Shown here piece after piece: positions 59,322 to 64,000 of a stretch of 64,000 nucleotides of DNA. The stretch is from NCBI RefSeq assembly GCF_004310425.1, contig NZ_SIUB01000007.1:62001-126000 (forward strand), in the 5' to 3' direction. Numbering within the stretch: the stretch's first letter is position 1; each line of letters opens with the position of its first letter. Under the pieces are notes generated by a model. It saw only the letters and a program-made list of their open reading frames with translations. It was not told the DNA's origin and made no database searches. Source of the stretch: Hansschlegelia quercus. Its GTDB lineage: Bacteria; Pseudomonadota; Alphaproteobacteria; Rhizobiales; Methylopilaceae. Position numbers and translations under genes: made by a program.

Positions 59322-59921
59322 TCAGCCGCCGAACTGTTCGTTCAGCGCGTCGAGATTCTGCGGCCGGCTGAACTCGATCGCGAGGCCCTTCTCGAAGTGA
59401 CGCACCACGCGGGCCTGGCTGCGCCCAAGCGTGACGGGCGTGCCGATCGGCAGATCGAGCGCGATGTTGAGGGCGGCGCCGGAAAGCGAGACGTCGAGGA
59501 TGCGGCACTCGTGCTCGACGCCGTCCTCGGTGACTAGCACCGAGCGCGCGTTCTTCGGCGCGACGCGCTCGTGCCGGCGGTCCTCGGGGAGGCCGAGCAC
59601 GCCGCGGTTGGCGAGCCAGGTCAGCTGGGCCGCCAGCTTGTCGCGCTTGCGGATGGTCGCCCCGACCGTCATCGCGAACCCGTTCGGGATGGAACGGACC
59701 ATGTTGCCTTCGACGCGGCCGATATGGTCGAGATAGACCACGACGCGTTCGCCGTCCGCTGCGGGGACCGGCGCGATCAGCGACAGTCCGCCAGGCGACA
59801 TGTCGAGTGACTGGCAGGGATACTCGCGGTGCGACGACAGCATGTAACGGCCGAGAAGCGCCACCTTCACCCGCTGGTGGCGGCGACGCTCGTCCGAAAG
59901 CGGCATCTTGAGCGAGAACAT
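59322..59921 (-). CDS. Protein with two PilZ domains
   Basis: The protein has 199 residues with two PilZ domains in tandem. The first has RRHQR (about 13-17) and DMSPGG, and the second has RRHER and DVSLSG, both matching the RxxxR and (D/N)xSxxG motifs that bind cyclic-di-GMP. Both sites look intact. Cytoplasmic effector; target unknown. Together with the GGDEF-EAL protein it indicates c-di-GMP signalling in this organism. Confidence 0.9.
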   Translation of the reverse strand: MFSLKMPLSDERRRHQRVKVALLGRYMLSSHREYPCQSLDMSPGGLSLIAPVPAADGERVVVYLDHIGRVEGNMVRSIPNGFAMTVGATIRKRDKLAAQLTWLANRGVLGLPEDRRHERVAPKNARSVLVTEDGVEHECRILDVSLSGAALNIALDLPIGTPVTLGRSQARVVRHFEKGLAIEFSRPQNLDALNEQFGG

Positions 59922-60015
59922 CAGGAACGCTTTCCGTGACCGGCCAGGCGCATCCGTGGAGGGACGCTTAGCGGACCCTAGGCCGTCTCGGTTAATGGCT
60001 CGTATAAGTTCCCGT

Positions 60016-60621
60016 TCACCGCCCTCCGTCGAACACCATGAAGCGTCCGATCTTTCGACCGATCCCGGCGATGACGCCGATCTCGGGAATGGCGGCCTCG
60101 TTCGGATCCATCAGCGGGCGGCGGCGTCCGCTCGGCCAGATCATCCTCAGCGACGTCAGCTCGAAGCGCGTGATTTCGCACACGCCAAGCCAATAGGGCG
60201 TCTCGACCGGCGTCATCGAGCCGAGGATGCGCGAGTGGGTCTGTCCGCGATGGCGGAGCGGCAGCAGGGCGATCTCCAGGTCGATGCGGCGTCCCAGTTC
60301 GGTCACGCCCTGAGCGCCGACCACTGCGACGGCGGCGTCGTCGGAGACGGTCGCGAGCGACCCGAGCAGCGTTGCGCGGTCCGGTCCACGCCAGAGATCG
60401 AGGAACGGCTCGTTCTTCAACTCGCGTCCCGCAACGGAGCAGACGCCGGAGCCGGCGAGCCGGAAGGGAAAGCCCTCGGCGACGTCGGCGGCGAGGATGA
60501 AGGTGTCGCCGAGGATCGAGCGGATCTCGGCAGGGTCCACGTCGGCGCGCTCAGGCGCCGCGCGGGCCCCCCTCAGCCGGTTCCAATAACCGAAGAGCTC
60601 CTTTGTCGCGGCGGATTTCAT
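60016..60621 (-). CDS. PAS domain-containing protein (PAS_5 type)
   Basis: The protein has 201 residues. The region 'ELFGYWNRLRGARAAPERAD' then 'ILGDTFILAADVAEGFPFRL' and 'AGSGVCSVAGRELKNEPFLD' is typical of the alphaproteobacterial PAS_5 family (PF07310). No output domain is attached. In several relatives such proteins act in envelope or motility regulation, but no role is proven. It is divergent from the rhomboid gene with 217 bases between them. Confidence 0.88.
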   Translation of the reverse strand: MKSAATKELFGYWNRLRGARAAPERADVDPAEIRSILGDTFILAADVAEGFPFRLAGSGVCSVAGRELKNEPFLDLWRGPDRATLLGSLATVSDDAAVAVVGAQGVTELGRRIDLEIALLPLRHRGQTHSRILGSMTPVETPYWLGVCEITRFELTSLRMIWPSGRRRPLMDPNEAAIPEIGVIAGIGRKIGRFMVFDGGR

Positions 60622-60838
60622 GAGGGCTCGCTTTGGCTGGTTGCCGAGGGCGTCGCTTGTGCCGATCTGGCACGCGCCTACGCCTCCGGAGATGATTCAC
60701 ATCTTGTTCAGCATGACGCGTGCCACGTGGCGCTCGCCCCCGCCTTGCAATCGCCGGAAGTTTCCGCGAGCACTGGAGCTCCGTCGACCTGGCCGTTGCG
60801 AAGCCCCGACCTGAAGACCCAAGGAACGGCGACAGCCC

Positions 60839-61648
60839 GTGCAGCCTGAAAGAGAGCCGGCCTTCAACGCCCCGCAGATCGTCCTCTGGACGCTCGCGGC
60901 GCTGGTCGTCGTGCATGTCGCGCGGCTGTTCCTCACTGAGGACCAGGACCTCGCGCTGCTGCTGCGCTTCGCCTTCATCCCGGGACGGTACGACCCGAAC
61001 TTTCCTTACGCCGACGAGCTTCTGGGCGGGGCCGGCGCCAAGGTCTGGACCTTCGTCACCTACGCCTTCCTGCATGGCAACTTCACCCATCTCATCGTGA
61101 ACGGCATTTCGCTGCTCGCCTTTGGCAGCGCGCTCGCCTGGCGGTTCGGCGCGTGGCGCTTCGTGGTGTTCTCGGTGTTGACGGCCGCGGCAGGGGCCGC
61201 GACCCATCTCGCGATCCATTGGGGGACGGCGATCCCGGTCGTCGGCGCATCGGCCGCGATCTCGGGCCACATGGCGGGCGCCGCCCGGTTCATCTTCGAG
61301 ACCGGAGGGCCGCTCGGCGTGTTCCGGGCGCGCGGGCGCCAAGCCTTCCTAGCGCCAGCCGAACCGCTGACGACGACGCTGCGCAGGCCTCAGGCGCTCG
61401 CGTTCTTCCTCGTCTGGTTCGGCGTGAACGCTCTGTTCGGCCTCGGGCAGATGGCGATCGGCATCGGCGACGCGACGGTCGCGTGGGAGGCGCATATCGG
61501 CGGTTTCGTGGCAGGCCTCGTGCTGTTCGCCCTGCTTGATCCCGTGAAGCGGCCTGTCCGCCCTTCGTCGCAAGAGACTTTCGACGTCTTGCCACCCGGC
61601 GGCGAACCCCCGCATGATGGCGAAACCGGGGCCGCGGGCCGGCCGTAG
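60839..61648 (+). CDS. Rhomboid family intramembrane serine protease
   Basis: The protein has 269 residues and about six membrane spans. The catalytic Ser is in 'IPVVGASAAISGHMAGAARF' (GxSx motif) and the His in EAHIGGFVAGL. 'YAFLHGNFTHLIVNGISLLA' is the family N-terminal block. Rhomboids cleave membrane-embedded substrates; the substrate is unknown. The start is a GTG at 60839 with AAGGA further upstream, and no better ATG exists. Confidence 0.93.
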   Translation: MQPEREPAFNAPQIVLWTLAALVVVHVARLFLTEDQDLALLLRFAFIPGRYDPNFPYADELLGGAGAKVWTFVTYAFLHGNFTHLIVNGISLLAFGSALAWRFGAWRFVVFSVLTAAAGAATHLAIHWGTAIPVVGASAAISGHMAGAARFIFETGGPLGVFRARGRQAFLAPAEPLTTTLRRPQALAFFLVWFGVNALFGLGQMAIGIGDATVAWEAHIGGFVAGLVLFALLDPVKRPVRPSSQETFDVLPPGGEPPHDGETGAAGRP

Positions 61649-61734
61649 AACAAGAGCGACACGCCGACACCGTCCCGCACCCTGACCAGGAAACGTCGCG
61701 GCCTCATCGGGCCGGCGGACAGGGAGGACAGGAG

Positions 61735-62166
61735 ATGCGCGTCAAAGCGATTCTTTCCAGCAAGGGCAGCAGCGTCGTCACCGTGACGCCCGAGACGCTC
61801 GTCTCGGACGTGGTGCGCACGCTCGCCGAGAAGAGCATCGGCGCCGTGGTGGTCGACGACAGCGCCGGCGGCGTCGCGGGGATCCTCACCGAGCGGGATG
61901 TCGTGCGCGCGCTGGCCTCCCATGGCTGCGGCGCGCTCGACGAGCCGGCCTCCGCTTTCATGACGCGGGAGGTCGTGACCGCAGGCTTCGAGGACACTGT
62001 GGACGAGATCATGGACCGCATGACCCGCGGCAAGTTCCGTCACGTCCCGATCATGGACGGGGATCGTCTCGCCGGGATGATCTCGATCGGCGACGTCGTG
62101 AAGTACCGCATGGACCAGATCGAGGCGGAAGCCTCGGCGATGCGGGACTATATCGCGACGGCGTGA
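61735..62166 (+). CDS. CBS domain-containing protein
   Basis: The protein has 143 residues with two CBS motifs ('IGAVVVDDSAGGVAGILTER' with DVVRALA, and 'FRHVPIMDGDRLAGMISIGD' with VVKYRM), forming one Bateman module that binds adenine nucleotides. A strong ribosome-binding site (GGACAGGAG) precedes the ATG. Stand-alone CBS proteins regulate enzymes or transporters; the partner is unknown. Confidence 0.93.
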   Translation: MRVKAILSSKGSSVVTVTPETLVSDVVRTLAEKSIGAVVVDDSAGGVAGILTERDVVRALASHGCGALDEPASAFMTREVVTAGFEDTVDEIMDRMTRGKFRHVPIMDGDRLAGMISIGDVVKYRMDQIEAEASAMRDYIATA

Positions 62167-62184
62167 GCGTCCGCGACAAGGGCA

Positions 62185-62436
62185 GTGGACGATCTGCTCC
62201 AGTTTGTTCTGGCGTGGCCGGGATACTGGACAGCGCGGCTGATTGTTCCGACCGTCACGTTCGGCGCAGTCGATGTCGAACGCCCAACTGACAAGGAAGG
62301 AACGATCAACTGCATGGGTGTCGGTCGCCGTGCTGACGGGACGATCTTGATCGGAGGAGATTTGATTCTCTTGGTCGCCCTCGTCATCTGGGCCGTGCTG
62401 ATCGCCGGCGGCGTCTTTGTCAGCTGGCTCTTCTGA
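62185..62436 (+). CDS. Small membrane hypothetical protein
   Basis: The protein has 83 residues. The N-terminal segment 'LLQFVLAWPGYWTARLIVPT' and the C-terminal segment 'LILLVALVIWAVLIAGGVFV' are hydrophobic, separated by a polar loop with a Cys (NCMGVG). The start is a GTG at 62185, 18 bases after the CBS stop. No family recognised. Composition is less GC-rich than its neighbours. Confidence 0.6.
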   Translation: MDDLLQFVLAWPGYWTARLIVPTVTFGAVDVERPTDKEGTINCMGVGRRADGTILIGGDLILLVALVIWAVLIAGGVFVSWLF

Positions 62437-62489
62437 AAGCGCCGCGGCCACCGTCCCCACGTGAAAGCGTGAGGAGGATGGAGAATGCC

Positions 62490-64000
62490 TTAGAGATCCA
62501 GCAGCTCTCCGGCCGTCTCGGGCAGGCGGCCCTGCGCCGGCGTCGTCGCGGTTTCGCCGGCTGCCTGCCGGACGTCCGGCGGCGTCGCCTCATCGGTGAG
62601 CGATGCGATACATTCGGCGAGCGACATTCCCGTCTGCCCCTGGCTGCCGAGGCGGCGCACAGAGACAGCGCGGGTCTCGGCCTCCTTCTTGCCGACGACG
62701 ACCAGCGCCGGGACCTTCGCCAGCGAGTGCTCGCGGACCTTGTAGTTGATCTTCTCGTTGCGGAGATCGAGCTCAACCCGCAGGCCCGCCGCGCGCAACT
62801 CCGCCGCGACCTCCATCGCGTAATCGTCGGCCTCGGAGGTGATCGTCGTCACCACCGCCTGAACCGGCGCGAGCCAGAGCGGGAAGTGGCCGGCATAATG
62901 CTCGATCAGGATGCCGGTGAAGCGCTCGAGCGAGCCGAAGATCGCGCGGTGGATCATGACGGGGTGATGCTTCTCGCCGTCCGCGCCGATGAAGAATGCG
63001 CCGAACCGCTCGGGCAGGTTGAAGTCCACCTGGATCGTCCCGCACTGCCAGTCGCGGCCGATGGCGTCGCGCAGGACGTATTCGAACTTCGGGCCGTAGA
63101 ACGCGCCTTCGCCGGGGTTCACTGCGGTCGTCACGCGGTTCCCGTAACGGGACGCGATCTCCTTCAGGGCGTCTCCCATCACCTGCTCGGCGCGGTCCCA
63201 CAGCGCGTCCGAACCGACGCGCTTTTCGGGGCGCGTGGAGAGCTTGAGCACGATCCGGTCGAAGCCGAAATCGGCGTACATGCCGAGGATCAGCTCGTTC
63301 AGCGCGAGCGTCTCCGCCATGAACTGCTCGTCGGTGCAGAAGATGTGCGCGTCGTCCTGCGTGAAGGCGCGCACGCGCATCATGCCGTGCAGCGCGCCTG
63401 ACGGCTCGTAGCGGTGGACGATACCAAATTCACCCATGCGGATCGGCAGTTCGCGATAGCTGCGCAGACCGTGCTTAAAGATCTGCACATGGCCGGGGCA
63501 GTTCATCGGCTTGATCGCGAAGACGCGCTCGTCCTCGGTCTCGGTGACGAACATATTCTCGCGGTACCATTCCCAGTGGCCGGAGGTCTGCCACAGCGAA
63601 TGATCGAGGATCTGGGGCGTGTTGACCTCGACGAAGCCGACCTTGTTCACCTTGCGCCTGCTGTAGGCGATCAGCGTCTGGAACAGCGTCCAGCCCTTGG
63701 GGTGCCAGAACACGGCGCCGGGGCCTTCCTCCTGGAAGTGGAAGAGGTCCATCTCGCGCCCCAGCCTGCGATGGTCGCGCTTCTCGGCCTCTTCCAGCAT
63801 GTGGAGGTAGGCGTCGAGGCCGGCGCGGTCGGGAAAGGCCGTGCCGTAGATGCGCTGGAGCATCGGGTTGTTGCTGTCGCCGCGCCAATAGGCGCCCGCC
63901 ACCTTCATCAGCTTGAAGGCGTCGCCGACCTTGCCGGTCGAGGTCATGTGCGGGCCGCGGCAGAGGTCGATCCAGTCGCCCTGCGCGTACATCTTAAGCG
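62490..64000 (-). CDS. thrS: Threonyl-tRNA synthetase, 5' end outside window
   Basis: About 500 C-terminal residues of ThrS are present; the gene continues beyond base 64000. It charges tRNA-Thr. The editing-domain end '[20 protein letters not shown]' is followed by the class II core with motif 1 region '[20 protein letters not shown]', motif 2 '[20 protein letters not shown]', the zinc site Cys in '[15 protein letters not shown]' and motif 3 near '[13 protein letters not shown]'. The anticodon-binding domain has '[20 protein letters not shown]'. A Thr/Ala-rich tail of about 30 residues is unusual. Confidence 0.97.
   Translation of the reverse strand, partial: LKMYAQGDWIDLCRGPHMTSTGKVGDAFKLMKVAGAYWRGDSNNPMLQRIYGTAFPDRAGLDAYLHMLEEAEKRDHRRLGREMDLFHFQEEGPGAVFWHPKGWTLFQTLIAYSRRKVNKVGFVEVNTPQILDHSLWQTSGHWEWYRENMFVTETEDERVFAIKPMNCPGHVQIFKHGLRSYRELPIRMGEFGIVHRYEPSGALHGMMRVRAFTQDDAHIFCTDEQFMAETLALNELILGMYADFGFDRIVLKLSTRPEKRVGSDALWDRAEQVMGDALKEIASRYGNRVTTAVNPGEGAFYGPKFEYVLRDAIGRDWQCGTIQVDFNLPERFGAFFIGADGEKHHPVMIHRAIFGSLERFTGILIEHYAGHFPLWLAPVQAVVTTITSEADDYAMEVAAELRAAGLRVELDLRNEKINYKVREHSLAKVPALVVVGKKEAETRAVSVRRLGSQGQTGMSLAECIASLTDEATPPDVRQAAGETATTPAQGRLPETAGELLDL

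Noticed and set aside
1-64000. tRNA, rRNA, CRISPR arrays, integrases and insertion sequences
   Set aside because: No cloverleaf, rRNA segment, regularly spaced repeat array, recombinase or transposase was recognised on either strand; a tRNAscan or Infernal run would settle small RNAs.

Overview
The window is chromosomal DNA of a high-GC alphaproteobacterium, most likely of the order Hyphomicrobiales (Rhizobiales). The evidence is gene content and order: a minCDE operon behind a CtrA-type box, a cycHJKL-type cytochrome c maturation operon followed by degP and a two-component system, DUF1254/DUF1214 genes behind a class A penicillin-binding protein, a bacteriophytochrome kinase of the HisKA_2/HWE type, and a DUF3126 gene. 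No rRNA, tRNA, CRISPR array, insertion sequence or integrase was seen. The genus cannot be fixed from this window.

Layout. 1-5.0 kb: a partial probable lipoprotein, DUF1254 and DUF1214 proteins, a PBP1A-type enzyme and a YcgN-family protein. 5.0-7.2 kb: an AT-rich three-gene island (17 G+C of 60 bases at 5701-5760, against 40 of 60 at 4681-4740) encoding a DUF5343 protein, a Swt1-type HEPN protein and a second HEPN protein with an RNxxxH motif. This is the best candidate here for an undescribed defence or toxin-like system. 7.2-21.2 kb: an orphan small-terminase paralogue, then core genes (MipA, LytTR regulator, DEAD-box helicase, HiPIP, SlyX, DUF2147, DUF3309, bacteriophytochrome, MinEDC, a DsbA-family protein, a CHASE4-GGDEF-EAL protein).

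21.2-42.9 kb: a gene transfer agent cluster in the gene order of the Rhodobacter capsulatus GTA (g1 to g15), then a DUF2793 tail protein, an SGNH hydrolase and a lysis-like set (endolysin, lipoprotein, holin-like and coiled-coil membrane proteins). It has no integrase or replication genes. It starts at a strong promoter-like sequence with an overlapping dyad, carries an inserted HicB-HicA module with its own terminator between terminase and portal, holds an antisense secreted-protein gene, and appears to make the g10.1 chaperone by a -1 frameshift at C CCT TTC. Palindromic repeats sit at four of its gene junctions.

43.0-64.0 kb: a PepSY-regulator-kinase operon, a convergent pair of sarcosine-oxidase-like flavoproteins, ccmI-ccmE-ccmF-ccmH, degP, a second OmpR-type two-component pair, DUF3126, a membrane protein, a gamma carbonic anhydrase-like protein, a transglutaminase-like peptidase, a double PilZ protein, a PAS protein, a rhomboid protease, a CBS protein, a small membrane protein and the 3' part of thrS. 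A REP-like palindrome between ccmF and ccmH supplies the ccmH start codon, and a related copy supplies the stop codon of GTA g14.
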